Below are positions 26,770 through 35,519 of a stretch of DNA of 64,000 nt, piece after piece; positions within the stretch are counted from its first letter, which is position 1, and each line of letters starts with the position of its first letter. The stretch lies in contig DASSIS010000089.1 of the NCBI GenBank assembly GCA_035691665.1, forward strand, positions 1 through 64,000, read 5' to 3'. This DNA comes from DASUBN01 sp035691665 (GTDB lineage: Bacteria > Pseudomonadota > Gammaproteobacteria > Natronospirales > REEB76). The notes beneath the pieces were generated by a model, which saw nothing but the letters and a program-made list of their open reading frames with translations, did no database searches and had not been told where the DNA came from. Both the position numbers and the translations under genes were made by a program.

Positions 26770-27762
26770 CTAAGGGATGTGCACCACCACCCGCCCCCGG
26801 TGCTGTCCCGCCAGCACCCTGGGGAACACCCCGGGCAGTGCGTCGAAAGCCACGGTCTCGCCGGCGATGAACGCGAGCTTGGTGGGCTTCAGGTCCGTGG
26901 CGATGCGCTTCCAAACCTTGAGCCTGAGTTCGCGCGGTGTCGCCATGGAGTTGATGCCGAGCAGGTTCACGCCGCGCAGGATGAAGGGCATGACGGTGGT
27001 GTTGAGCTCGTGGCTGCCGGCGAGGCCGATGGAGGCGATGCTGCCCCACCAGCCCACGGTGCGCGTGAGCCAGGTGAGCGTCTCCCCGCCTACGTTGTCC
27101 ACGGCGCCCTGCCACTGGATGCGTTCCAGCGGTCGCTTGCCGTAGTCGATCTCGTCCCGCAGCAGGATGGAGCTCGCGCCCAGCTGCTTCAGATAATCCC
27201 GGGAATCCCGCTTGCCCGTGACCGCCACCACCTCGTAGCGGCGGCGCGCCAGCATGTTCACGGCGATGCTCCCGACGCCGCCGGTGGCGCCGGTGACGAT
27301 CACCGGGCCGCCCTTGGGCTTGAGACCGTTGTGCTCCAGGCGATGGATGGCGAGCGCGGCGGTGAAGCCGGCGGTGCCCACCATCATGGCGCTCTTGGGG
27401 TTATAGCCCTTGGGGATGGGGATCACCCACTCACCCTTCACCCGCGCGAACTCGGCGTAGCCGCCGTCGTGGTCCTCGCCGAGACCCGAACCCGTCACCA
27501 GCACCTTCTGGCCCTTCCTGAAGCGCCGGTCGGCGGAGGACACGACCGTGCCGGCGAGGTCGATGCCGCCCACCAGCGGGAAGCGCCGCAGGATCTTGCC
27601 CTTACCGGTGGCGGCCAGCGCATCCTTGTAGTTGACGCTGGAGTAGGCGACCTTGACCACCACTTCCCCTGGCGCGAGGTCGTCCAGGGTGAGCTGCTCG
27701 AAGCGGGCCACGACCTGCTTCTCGATCTCGTGGATGCGGTAGGCGGTGAACGGCTTGCTCAT
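26770..27762 (-). CDS. acuI: acrylyl-CoA reductase (NADPH), AcuI/YhdH family
   Basis: Medium-chain reductase expected to convert acryloyl-CoA to propionyl-CoA with NADPH. It has 330 residues. The GroES-like N-terminal domain has AYSSVNYKDALAATGKGKI. The Rossmann site GATGGVGSIAVNMLARR is near residues 154-170. It lacks the zinc-binding cysteines of alcohol dehydrogenases. The PLVGGIDLAGTV and AGFTAALAIHRLE segments are typical of YhdH/AcuI. It lies just upstream of prpBCD on the same strand, so its product feeds the methylcitrate cycle. Confidence 0.88.
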   Translation of the reverse strand: MSKPFTAYRIHEIEKQVVARFEQLTLDDLAPGEVVVKVAYSSVNYKDALAATGKGKILRRFPLVGGIDLAGTVVSSADRRFRKGQKVLVTGSGLGEDHDGGYAEFARVKGEWVIPIPKGYNPKSAMMVGTAGFTAALAIHRLEHNGLKPKGGPVIVTGATGGVGSIAVNMLARRRYEVVAVTGKRDSRDYLKQLGASSILLRDEIDYGKRPLERIQWQGAVDNVGGETLTWLTRTVGWWGSIASIGLAGSHELNTTVMPFILRGVNLLGINSMATPRELRLKVWKRIATDLKPTKLAFIAGETVAFDALPGVFPRVLAGQHRGRVVVHIP

Positions 27763-27825
27763 GTCGGCTCTCCCCGTCGGAAGCGTCTATTCTGGCATAC
27801 CCATATCCCGGCCCCATAAATAAGG

Positions 27826-27849
27826 AGAGCCCCGCAGGAGCGGGGCTCT
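27826..27849 (-). terminator. hairpin downstream of the outer-membrane protein gene
   Basis: A 10-bp perfect stem AGAGCCCCGC / GCGGGGCTCT with a 4-base loop, 29 bases beyond the stop codon at 27878 on the minus strand. The tail is only partly T-rich (CCTTATTTA), but the stem is very strong, so it probably works as a terminator. Confidence 0.65.
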
Positions 27850-27877
27850 TTACCGATCTCCCGGTGACGGGACGGCT

Positions 27878-28444
27878 TCAGAACACGTAACGCACGCCGA
27901 TCTGGAAGTCGTTCTCGTCCGAGTTGTTGGAATAGCCCGCGAACAGCCGCCATTCGTTGGTGAGGCTGTAGAGCGCCTTCACCCCGAGGGTGTTCTCGGT
28001 GGTGCTGTTCACGTCGCTGTGCTGCACCATGCCGTCCAACTCCAGCTTCTCCACCGGTATGAAGCGCAGACCGCCGTCGACGCCCCAGCCGTTGTGGCTG
28101 CCGTTATTGGTCACGTGCTGGCCCAGGAACGACAGGTCGGCGAAGAAGCTGAGCTGTGTGTTGATGTCGGTGTAGTAGCCGGCGCCGACACCGAAGCGGT
28201 TGTCGGTGCTGCCGCAGCAGGACGCATTGCTGAAATCACCGGTGAGGCGCCAGTGCGGCTGCAGCTCGTAAGAGCCGTCCACGAACACGCCGGTGAGGTC
28301 GGAGCCGCCGCCGCTCGGGTTTTCGCTCAAGTAGCCGCCTTCCGCGTAGGTGTATCCGAAAGGGGACGCAGCCGGCTGATCGGCCCAGGCGGCGAGAGGT
28401 GCTACCGCGCAAAGGATCGCCAGCGACAGGATACGTTTCAACAT
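27878..28444 (-). CDS. small outer-membrane beta-barrel protein (YfaZ/porin-like)
   Basis: A 188-residue exported protein. The signal peptide MLKRILSLAILCAVAPLAAWA is probably cut before Asp22. The mature part has alternating hydrophobic strands with aromatic belts and ends in RYVF, whose C-terminal Phe is the BAM recognition signal. About eight strands fit. A CC pair near residue 76 is unusual for an outer-membrane protein. A good ribosome site (AAGGAGAAACACC) precedes the ATG. Family membership (YfaZ or TIGR02001-like) is uncertain. Confidence 0.78.
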   Translation of the reverse strand: MLKRILSLAILCAVAPLAAWADQPAASPFGYTYAEGGYLSENPSGGGSDLTGVFVDGSYELQPHWRLTGDFSNASCCGSTDNRFGVGAGYYTDINTQLSFFADLSFLGQHVTNNGSHNGWGVDGGLRFIPVEKLELDGMVQHSDVNSTTENTLGVKALYSLTNEWRLFAGYSNNSDENDFQIGVRYVF

Positions 28445-28465
28445 GGTGTTTCTCCTTATACGAGA

Positions 28466-28510
28466 GGCTCACGCCTGTGAGTCTCCGTTCGCTTGTGTAC
28501 TGCGAATATA
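28466..28510 (-). promoter_or_regulatory. leader hairpin and -10 box for the outer-membrane protein gene
   Basis: The minus strand carries TATATT at 28510-28505 as a -10 candidate, with no clear -35. Downstream in the leader is a hairpin, GACTCAC / GTGAGCC, at 28466-28483 with a 4-base loop and one mismatch, 22 bases before the start codon. Confidence 0.35.
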
Positions 28511-28550
28511 GGCGCACGTTCCGGAAACCCGGCAGCGCAAATGACATAAG

Positions 28551-28578
28551 CGTCACACTTCGTTACCGAACTGTGACG
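28551..28578. repeat. 28-bp near-perfect palindrome
   Basis: CGTCACACTTCG-TTAC-CGAACTGTGACG: 12-base arms with a single mismatch around a 4-base centre. It lies in the 261-bp gap between the Ser/Thr kinase stop and the outer-membrane protein start. There is no T tract on either side, so it is more likely an operator or RNA structure than a terminator. The rest of the gap (28579-28705) shows nothing coding. Confidence 0.6.
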
Positions 28579-28705
28579 CAGTTATCCAAAGGAGAAATTA
28601 TGTGAAGAAGCGGGTGAAACCTGAGCGTTGAGGAGAAATCCGGATTGCGTTGAGACGAGACATCGTGTTTTTTCCGCTCAGCGGAGACTGTGCTTTCTTA
28701 AGGTC

Positions 28706-31123
28706 TCACCCCGCGCGTTTGCGGGTGCCGACGAAGCTGCGCAGCGCGTTGGCCATCTCCATGCCGGTCTGATAGCGCTTGTCCGGATCCTTGTCCAGCG
28801 CCTTGTCCACGATCACCTTGAGCGCGGGCGGGATGTCCGGCCGCAGGAAGGTCACGTCGGGGTGCGGTTCGTTGGTGATCTTGAACAGGAGGCCGGTGAG
28901 CGACGGCGCCTCGAAAGGCAGTTCGCCGCGTACCAGCTGATAGAAAGTGACGCCGAGGGAATACAGGTCGCTGCGGCCGTCCACCTTGTTTCCAGCCACC
29001 TGCTCGGGGGACATGTAGAGAGGGCTGCCGAGGATGGTGCCGGTCTTGGTGCGGCTCAAGTCGGTGAGCGCGGCGATGCCGAAGTCGGTGATCTTCACCC
29101 GCCCGCTGGCACGGTCGTACATGATGTTCGCGGGCTTGATGTCGCGGTGTACCACGTGGTGCTTGTGGGCGTATTCGAGCGCTTCCGCGATCTTGGTGAT
29201 GATGGCTGCCGCCTCATTCATGGGCAAGAGCGCGCCCGACTCGGTGTATTTCTGCAGCGAGTCGCCCGGCAGGAAGTCCATGGCGATGTAGGCCAGGCCC
29301 TGGTCCTCGCCCACGTCGTAGATGGTGACGATGTTCGGGTGGTTGAGCCGGCCCGCGGTCTCGGCCTCGCGGAAGAAGCGGTCATGGGCATCCTTCAAGG
29401 TCGCGCCTTGGAACTCGTCCGCCAGAGCCATGGTCTTGATGGCCACCTGCCGGCCGATCTTCGCGTCCTTGCCGAGGTACACCACGCCCATGGCGCCGCG
29501 GCCCAGTTCCTGCACGAGCTCGTAACGGCCGAGCATCGGCTTCTGCAATCCACCGCTGGCGAGCGCGCGCGACAGGGTACCGGCAGTGGTGCCGCGGGTG
29601 AGCGTCGGGGTGCTCTCCAGCTGACGCAGATGTTCGAGACGGTCGGCGAGGCCCGGATGGTCCGGCGAGACCTGCTGCATGAAGTAGTAGACCTCCAGCG
29701 CCTGGCTGTAACGGCGACCGCGCTCGTGCTCCTGGCCGAGGGACATCAGGTTCTCGGCGAGTTGCGGCGACGGCCGGCATTGGCGGAAGCGCACGAGCGC
29801 TTGATCGAAGCGGCTCAAGGCCTGCAGCGCCAGGCCGTACTCCCGGTTCACTTCCGACATGGCCGTGCGCGACACGCCGCTGCGTTCGCGCAGGTAATGC
29901 AGGGTCCAGAGCACCAAGTGGCCTAGCACCAGCACCATCACCGGCAGGATAAGCGGCAGCCACAGGGACTGGGAGAGCAGCGGCACGTATTCGCAGTTGA
30001 GCAGCACCACCGCTAGGAACGCGCTGACCGCGATGCCGATCATGGTGCTGAGACGCGGCATGAGGTACATGAGATACAGGCCGACCAACAGCGTCAGCAC
30101 GGCACGCACCGCCCAGGCCCAGAACGGCGTGGACACGAGGTCGGAAGCGAGGATGCCGGAGACGAGACGCGCCTCGCGCAACACCGCGGGCGCCGGTCCG
30201 TCGGTGAGCCCCACCAGCACCGCCTTGCCGGCGAGCCGCTCCGGCTGCACCGTGCCGCTGATGACGTCGTCGAAGCTGTACTGCGGGACGCTGGTGGCTT
30301 CCGCTCCGCCGCGCAGCAGCACCTGCAGGTGGCGGTCGGTGGCGATGGTGCGGGAGCCCAGGGTCACGCCGCCAAGCGCCCGGGTGCCGATGGTGTTCGT
30401 ATCCACGCCTTCCTGCGCCGCCGCGGTGAGCAGCGCCAGGGATGCGATGGTGTGGCCGTCCGACTGCACCAGCAACGGCAACTCCCGCATCCCCTGCCCT
30501 TCGCTCAAATACCCCACGCCGCGGGCGGCGTGCGCGTAGAGAGGCAAGGGGGCTTTCAGCTCCACCGCGGGCGCAGTGGAGGCATCGATCTGCAGGGCGA
30601 AGGACGGGCTGGCGTCGCTGCTGGGAGCCGTCTCGGTGCCGCCCGCATCGCCGGGTGCGGCGAGCAGCACATGGCCGGAACGCAGGATGGTCGCCGTCAA
30701 TATCGAATCCGTATCCAGGGCGCCGTGCGCCTCGTCGATCTTGGCGTTCAGGGGCTGCAGGTTCTCGTCCGGGTCGGCGGCGAGCGCCTTGATCTGGCTG
30801 AGGTAATCGAGGGCCTGGCTGTTCTGGGGCGCCGAGAAGTCGAGCCCCAGCACCACCACTTCCGCCTTGTCGTTGCTGAGGGCGTCCACGAGCTTGGCGA
30901 GGTAGCTGCGAGGCCAGGGCCAGGGACCGTACTTGTGCAGGTCGGCCGCGCCGATCCCCACCACCGCCACCTGCGGGTCGGCGGCGCGGTAGGGCGCGAG
31001 CGCTTCACCGACGTGGTAGCCGGTGGCTTCCATGCCCATGCCGCGTTGGAAAAGGGCGAACAGTGACAGGGCGACGATCAGCGCCAATGCCCACAGCGTC
31101 TTGTTCTTTATAAGCGCCAGCAT
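28706..31123 (-). CDS. CHASE2-domain serine/threonine protein kinase
   Basis: An 805-residue membrane receptor kinase. One N-terminal helix (about 10-27) is followed by an extracytoplasmic CHASE2 sensor (about 30-330) containing VAVVGIGAADLHKYGPWPWPR. Three clustered membrane helices lie near 335-405. A linker with TPR-like helices follows, then a Hanks-type kinase from about residue 532. Catalytic motifs are intact: LGRGAMGVVYLG, VAIKTMAL, HRDIKPANIMYD, DFGIAAL and the APE-equivalent GSPLYMSPEQ. A GTG five codons upstream of the chosen ATG is an alternative start. No phosphatase gene lies nearby. Confidence 0.92.
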   Translation of the reverse strand: MLALIKNKTLWALALIVALSLFALFQRGMGMEATGYHVGEALAPYRAADPQVAVVGIGAADLHKYGPWPWPRSYLAKLVDALSNDKAEVVVLGLDFSAPQNSQALDYLSQIKALAADPDENLQPLNAKIDEAHGALDTDSILTATILRSGHVLLAAPGDAGGTETAPSSDASPSFALQIDASTAPAVELKAPLPLYAHAARGVGYLSEGQGMRELPLLVQSDGHTIASLALLTAAAQEGVDTNTIGTRALGGVTLGSRTIATDRHLQVLLRGGAEATSVPQYSFDDVISGTVQPERLAGKAVLVGLTDGPAPAVLREARLVSGILASDLVSTPFWAWAVRAVLTLLVGLYLMYLMPRLSTMIGIAVSAFLAVVLLNCEYVPLLSQSLWLPLILPVMVLVLGHLVLWTLHYLRERSGVSRTAMSEVNREYGLALQALSRFDQALVRFRQCRPSPQLAENLMSLGQEHERGRRYSQALEVYYFMQQVSPDHPGLADRLEHLRQLESTPTLTRGTTAGTLSRALASGGLQKPMLGRYELVQELGRGAMGVVYLGKDAKIGRQVAIKTMALADEFQGATLKDAHDRFFREAETAGRLNHPNIVTIYDVGEDQGLAYIAMDFLPGDSLQKYTESGALLPMNEAAAIITKIAEALEYAHKHHVVHRDIKPANIMYDRASGRVKITDFGIAALTDLSRTKTGTILGSPLYMSPEQVAGNKVDGRSDLYSLGVTFYQLVRGELPFEAPSLTGLLFKITNEPHPDVTFLRPDIPPALKVIVDKALDKDPDKRYQTGMEMANALRSFVGTRKRAG

Positions 31124-31242
31124 CGCTTGACTATCCACTCTGCCCCGTCATGCCCCAGCATGGGCGGAATCGCTTCCCTTGGTGATTTGACGCCGGCTCC
31201 CCCCGTGGACCCGGCGCATCAGAACGGGTTTTCCATAACCAG

Positions 31243-31270
31243 ACTTTACAAGGGTAACCGAAATTCCCAA
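31243..31270 (-). promoter_or_regulatory. candidate promoter of the kinase gene
   Basis: On the minus strand there is TTGGGA (31270-31265), a 16-base spacer, then TAAAGT (31248-31243), about 120 bases before the kinase start. The remainder of the 31124-31345 gap shows no gene or terminator I can support. Confidence 0.4.
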
Positions 31271-31345
31271 ATCTCACATCCGGGCTGTCTTGCATCCCGC
31301 GCCGGCAAACCCGTCGCGGCCCGTGTGACAGCGGGAATCTAGGGC

Positions 31346-31765
31346 TCAGCGGCGTCTCCCGAAATGCAAGCTGAGGCTTTCCCAAAGGTTGCGGCCGCCG
31401 TCCGCCGCCAAGAGCAGCGCAAACCCGGCGAAGCTGTCGAAGCTCCGGTTCACCCCCACGAGCAGCAAGGTGAGCAGGGAGACGAGCAGAGGCACCCCGA
31501 GGCTCGCGTAGACCATCAGCGAACGGCGCGCCACTTCCCGTTCCGGCAGGAAACCCGAACGGCGCGGCATCGCCGCGAATACCACCAGGGCGACAGGCAC
31601 TACCGCGACGGCGAGCAACAGCACGCGCCGATCCGCCGCCTCGGCGGGCACCCAGAAGAGCGCCTCGAGACACACCAGGGCGAGGCCCGCGAGGTCCAGC
31701 GTCGCCGCCAGGGCATGCAGTTTCATCGTGGAGAAGCTTTCGCCGGCGGGCGTGGAAGCGATCAC
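31346..31765 (-). CDS. hypothetical membrane protein
   Basis: A 139-residue protein, mostly helical and hydrophobic, with about four membrane segments (near 22-42, 48-66, 83-104 and 108-124). The GTG at 31765 has GAAAGG eight bases upstream and lies 4 bp after the preceding gene's stop; an internal ATG at residue 14 is possible. It is last in a four-gene run with the PQQ-type dehydrogenase. Function unknown. Confidence 0.62.
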   Translation of the reverse strand: MIASTPAGESFSTMKLHALAATLDLAGLALVCLEALFWVPAEAADRRVLLLAVAVVPVALVVFAAMPRRSGFLPEREVARRSLMVYASLGVPLLVSLLTLLLVGVNRSFDSFAGFALLLAADGGRNLWESLSLHFGRRR

Positions 31766-31769
31766 GTGC

Positions 31770-32114
31770 TCAACCTTTCAACCAACCGAGCCCGAGCAAC
31801 AGGATGGCTGTGAGGGCGAAGCCGGCGTGCAAGGTCACCACCGCTAGCGGCAGCTTCTGGCGCGTGGCGCGGAAGGCGAACAAGAGCAGCCCGCCGGCGG
31901 CGGCGAACATGAACACCAGCACCGCGCCGTTGGCGAGGTGGTTATGGGGATCGGCGATGTCTTGCCTCGCGAGCAGGACGATGCCGAGCAAGGCAAACGC
32001 CCCGTGCAGCACGCTCACCCGCAACGGCAAGGCGCGGCCGCGCGCTTCCAGCACCGCGAGACCGGCGCCGCCCAGGGCCACCACCAGGAACAGGATCAAG
32101 AGACCGGGCAGCAT
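31770..32114 (-). CDS. hypothetical four-helix membrane protein
   Basis: 114 residues, almost entirely four membrane helices: about 2-22, 35-49, 63-82 and 90-110. Conserved-looking polar features are histidines in VLHGAFALLG, PHNHLANGAVL and VTLHAGFA, spaced so they could bind heme or metal within the membrane. It lies between the sugar-dehydrogenase-like gene (50 bp) and the next membrane protein (4 bp). A quinone or cytochrome role beside a PQQ enzyme is conceivable but unproven. Confidence 0.68.
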   Translation of the reverse strand: MLPGLLILFLVVALGGAGLAVLEARGRALPLRVSVLHGAFALLGIVLLARQDIADPHNHLANGAVLVFMFAAAGGLLLFAFRATRQKLPLAVVTLHAGFALTAILLLGLGWLKG

Positions 32115-32164
32115 GGATCCCCCACGTCATGAGGCGCCCATGATACCGGAGCGGATGCAGCGCT

Positions 32165-33445
32165 TCAGGGAGTCTCGGCGACGACGCGCCAGATCCGTCC
32201 CTGCTGGCTGTCACCTATATAGAGCGCACCGTCCGGCCCCTGGGCGAGGCCCATGGCACGGAAGCGCGCGTCACCGGGACCCGTGCCCTGGCCGATGAAG
32301 CCGTCGGCGAAGACTTCATAAGGACCCGAGGGCAGCCCGTCCTTGAAAGGCACGAACACCACCTTGTATCCCGCCTGGGGCAAGGGCGCCCGGTTCCAGG
32401 AACCGTGGAAGGCGATGAAGGCGCCGCTGCGATAACGCGCCGGGAACAGCTTGCCGGAGTAGAACGACACCGACTCCGGCGCCCAATGCCCGGGGAAGAC
32501 GGCGATGGGCTGGAGGTATTTGCCGCACTCACCCGCTTCCTTGCCGTCGCCGCCGTACTCCGGCGCCAGCACCTTCTTCTTCAGGAACTGGTCGTAGTAG
32601 CAATAGGGCCAGCCGTTGTCGTCGCCCGGATGCAGACGCAGGAACTCCTCGGCCGGGAGTTCCGCGCTCTGGGCATCGGTGTAGAGCCTGTGCCAGTTGT
32701 CGGAGAGCTGGTCGCGACCCATCTGCAGAGCGTAGAGCGCACCGGCTTGCGGGTTCCAGGTGATCGCCACCGCGTTGCGGATGCCGGTGGCATAGTGCGT
32801 GCCGTCCTCCGGAAACTTCTGTCCGGTCTTGCCGGCGTCGAAGCGCCAGATGCCGCCGTGTTCCGCGAGCAGGGGGCAGGGCTTGATGCCGGGGGAACCC
32901 GGAGCGCGGTCGTCCTCCTGGCAGGCGTTGGAGGGTGCGCCCACGTTCACGTAGAGATGCCCCGCGCTGTCGAGCGCGATGGTCTTGGCGGCGTGCTCAT
33001 GCTGCTCCGGGAAGCCGCTCACCACGGTCTCGGCCGGACCCGTGGGCAAGAGCTCGCCCGGCTTCAATGGGTAACGGAACACCGCGGTGTTGCTCGCGAA
33101 ATACAGGTAACCATCGCCCAGGGCGATACCGCTGCCGCTGTCGTCGCCGAAGTAGCGGATGACGTCCGCGTGGCCGCTGCCATGGCTGTCCTTGAGCGCC
33201 ACGATGCCGTGGCCGTCCACCTTCTCCTCCAGCACCACGTACACGTCACCGTCCGCGTCCACGGCGATATGCCGCGCCACGCCGAGATGGTCGGCGAACA
33301 CCGTAGCACAGAACCCCGTCGGCAGACTGACGCCGCCGATGTCCCGGTCGCAATGGTTGGCCGCCATATAGGTGGCCTCGAGCCTCAGGCCCCAGGCGCA
33401 CATCAGGGCCACCAGCAGCAGGCTGATGATGCGTCGGTGCTTCAT
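32165..33445 (-). CDS. PQQ-dependent sugar (sorbosone-type) dehydrogenase-like beta-propeller
   Basis: A 426-residue exported protein; the signal peptide covers about residues 1-25. The rest is a six-bladed beta-propeller of the soluble glucose/sorbosone dehydrogenase family: LPTGFCATVFADHLGVARHIAVDADGDVYV, HEHAAKTIALDSAGHLYVNVG, TGIRNAVAITWNPQAG and a final GALYIGDSQQGRIWRV blade. Several cysteines suggest disulfides. It likely oxidises a sugar or alcohol in the periplasm; the substrate is unknown, and no pqq biosynthesis genes are in the window. It lies 19 bp after the BsuPI-like gene. Confidence 0.83.
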   Translation of the reverse strand: MKHRRIISLLLVALMCAWGLRLEATYMAANHCDRDIGGVSLPTGFCATVFADHLGVARHIAVDADGDVYVVLEEKVDGHGIVALKDSHGSGHADVIRYFGDDSGSGIALGDGYLYFASNTAVFRYPLKPGELLPTGPAETVVSGFPEQHEHAAKTIALDSAGHLYVNVGAPSNACQEDDRAPGSPGIKPCPLLAEHGGIWRFDAGKTGQKFPEDGTHYATGIRNAVAITWNPQAGALYALQMGRDQLSDNWHRLYTDAQSAELPAEEFLRLHPGDDNGWPYCYYDQFLKKKVLAPEYGGDGKEAGECGKYLQPIAVFPGHWAPESVSFYSGKLFPARYRSGAFIAFHGSWNRAPLPQAGYKVVFVPFKDGLPSGPYEVFADGFIGQGTGPGDARFRAMGLAQGPDGALYIGDSQQGRIWRVVAETP

Positions 33446-33464
33446 GGCTGGCCCGCGCTCCCCG

Positions 33465-34094
33465 TCACTGGATGGTGAACGGCAGCAGGATGGAGCGGTA
33501 CACCGTCGGGAACATCTGGCTCGCCGTGGGTTGGCCCTCGGCCATGGAGTTGCCGTTGTCGGCGGCATTGCCCGGACCGGTGGTGTTGTAGACGGTGAAG
33601 CCGCCCAGCACCTCGTAGTCGCCCTTGGCGAGCTGGTCGCCGTTGTTGTTGAGGCCCGTCCAGGTGAAAGTGATGGTCCGGCTCTGGAAGGCCGTGAAAT
33701 CGATCTGCACGAAGCTGCCGCTGCTGCCGGAAGCGGTGCTGGGGGTGGTGAGGCCGCCCGGGTTGGTGCAGGTGGCGGTCGTGATGCCGGTCACGTCCCC
33801 GTCGCAGCTCCACACCACGTCGGCGCTGCCCGCCTGGACCACGGCGAAGTTGGCGAACTCGCTGCTGTTGAAGAACAGCGTCTGGCTGCTGGAAGTGCGG
33901 TTACGGATGGTGAGCACCAGGCTCACGGTGTCGCTCTGGGAGAATCCGCCCGAGATCGCGCCGCTGGAGTTCTCCACCTGCAGGGTGGTGACGAACTGCG
34001 GTGCATCGGAGGCGTTATTCTTGCTGCAGTTGGAGTTGCCGAGCAGCAGCGATACGACGAACAGAGCGGCCAGGAGTCTCAGCAGGCGGCGCAT
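33465..34094 (-). CDS. exported protein with BsuPI-like beta-sandwich domain
   Basis: 209 residues with a signal peptide (RRLLRLLAALFVVSLLL). The cysteine in GNSNC is not in a standard lipobox. Residues 50-190 fit the BsuPI/intracellular proteinase inhibitor fold: QSDTVSLVLTIRNRTSSSQTLFF, a strand with a VW pair, ITFTWTG, then LAKGDYEVLGGF. The known family member inhibits a Bacillus protease, but many homologues are exported proteins of unknown role. It leads the run with the PQQ-type dehydrogenase, with TATACT about 80 bases upstream as a -10. Confidence 0.72.
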   Translation of the reverse strand: MRRLLRLLAALFVVSLLLGNSNCSKNNASDAPQFVTTLQVENSSGAISGGFSQSDTVSLVLTIRNRTSSSQTLFFNSSEFANFAVVQAGSADVVWSCDGDVTGITTATCTNPGGLTTPSTASGSSGSFVQIDFTAFQSRTITFTWTGLNNNGDQLAKGDYEVLGGFTVYNTTGPGNAADNGNSMAEGQPTASQMFPTVYRSILLPFTIQ

Positions 34095-34174
34095 GGGTTT
34101 CCTCGGAGTGGTGCATCAGGAGATGGGATGCGCGGAGGCCCTGCAACGTCGCGGCGTCTGCGGACCGGATACCG

Positions 34175-34180
34175 AGTATA
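34175..34180 (-). promoter_or_regulatory. candidate -10 box for the BsuPI/PQQ operon
   Basis: Minus-strand TATACT, four of six bases matching the consensus, 81 bases before the start at 34094. No good -35 is visible at 17 bases. Confidence 0.35.
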
Positions 34181-34186
34181 GCGCCG

Positions 34187-34217
34187 CTCCCACGGCGGGG
34201 TTTACCCGCCGCGGGAG
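34187..34217 (-). terminator. strong hairpin behind the amidohydrolase pair
   Basis: CTCCC-A-CGGCGGG, loop GTTTA, CCCGCCG-C-GGGAG: 12 paired bases and one mismatch. It lies 14 bases past the stop at 34231 on the minus strand. It lacks a T tract, so it may stabilise the 3' end or need Rho. Confidence 0.5.
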
Positions 34218-34230
34218 ACGTTCTGTCACA

Positions 34231-35519
34231 TCAGTCGTGCTGATAGGCGGGAGGCAAGGCCGGTGCATCGGCTTTGAGATACGGCAGGTAACGGTCCCGT
34301 AACTCGGTCTGCCGGCTCACCATGGGCACAGGCTTGCCGCGGATGAACACCGCGTCAGCGAAGGTCGTGAGCTCGAGCGGGTCGCCGCTCCACACCACGA
34401 GGTCCGCATCCTTGCCCGCCTCCAGGCTGCCCACGTTCTTGTCGAGACCGTAGATGCGCGCCGGGTTCAGGCTCATGGCCTTCACCGCCTCGATCCATGG
34501 CAGGCCGTTGGCCACGGCGATGCCGCCGAACTGGCGCACGTTCCAGGACTTGTGGGTGTCGCCGGTCTCGAAGGCGATGAGCACGCCCGCCTTCTGCAAG
34601 CGGGCCGCGTCCTCGAAACTGGCGCCCAGGGACTCGAAGGCCTCCGGAAGGTCACGGGTGGGATTGAGGACCACCGGTACCTTCGCCTTGGCGAGCTCAT
34701 CCGCCACCATCCAGGCCTCGGCTCCGCCGCTGACGATGAGCCTGAGCTTGAACTCGGCGGCGAGCCTCAGTGCCGCCTCGATGTCGCTGGCCCGGTCCGC
34801 CTGCATCACCACCGGCAATTCGCCCTTGAGCACCGGCTGCAGCGCCTCGAGGTCGGGACGGGAGAGCGCGTAGGCGCGACGCCCGGCCTTGTCGTAGGCG
34901 GCACGGTTGGCGCCGTAGTCCTTCGCGTCCTCGAAGGCCTCGCGCAGGCTCTCGAGCGCGCCGCCGCGGGCGCCGCCGGCGGTCTTCTGCCCTGCCTCGC
35001 CGAGCGTCACAAACAGCGCCACCGGATCCTTGAGCACGTATCCCTGCACGCCGTCCAGGCTGATGACACCGCCGAGGCCCTGCAACACGCTGCTGTTGCT
35101 GCCGGGAGCGACCACCGCGCGGGTCACACCCTCGATGCGGTTCACCGGTATCACCATCGAGCGCGGGTTCACGCCTTCGATGGGATCGAAGGCCGCGGTG
35201 TAGCGGGTGCTGGTGAGCGTGCTGTCCTGGGTCTGGCTGACCGCGTCCACCTCGTCCACGCCGAACTCGCTCTCGGGATCGATGATGCCGGGCGTCACCA
35301 GCTTGCCGGTGGCGTCGATGCGCTTGGCATCGGCGGGGACGGCGACGTCGGCGCCTACCGCGGCGATCTTGCCGTCGCGCACGATGACCGTGGCATGCTC
35401 CAGCTTGCCGGCCGCGCCGAGGGTGTACACCGTCCCGCCGGTGATGGCGTAGGTATCGGCCTGGGCAGGAGCGGCGCCGAGGCCGGCGAGGGCCAAGGCT
35501 ATATATAGATAGTTACGGT

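Noticed and set aside
28601..28606. A gene starting at the ATG with a strong AGGAGA site near 28590
   Set aside because: The ATG is followed immediately by TGA, so no peptide is encoded.
31127..31342. A 71-codon plus-strand frame in the kinase leader
   Set aside because: No ribosome site or recognisable protein features; it overlaps the probable kinase promoter.
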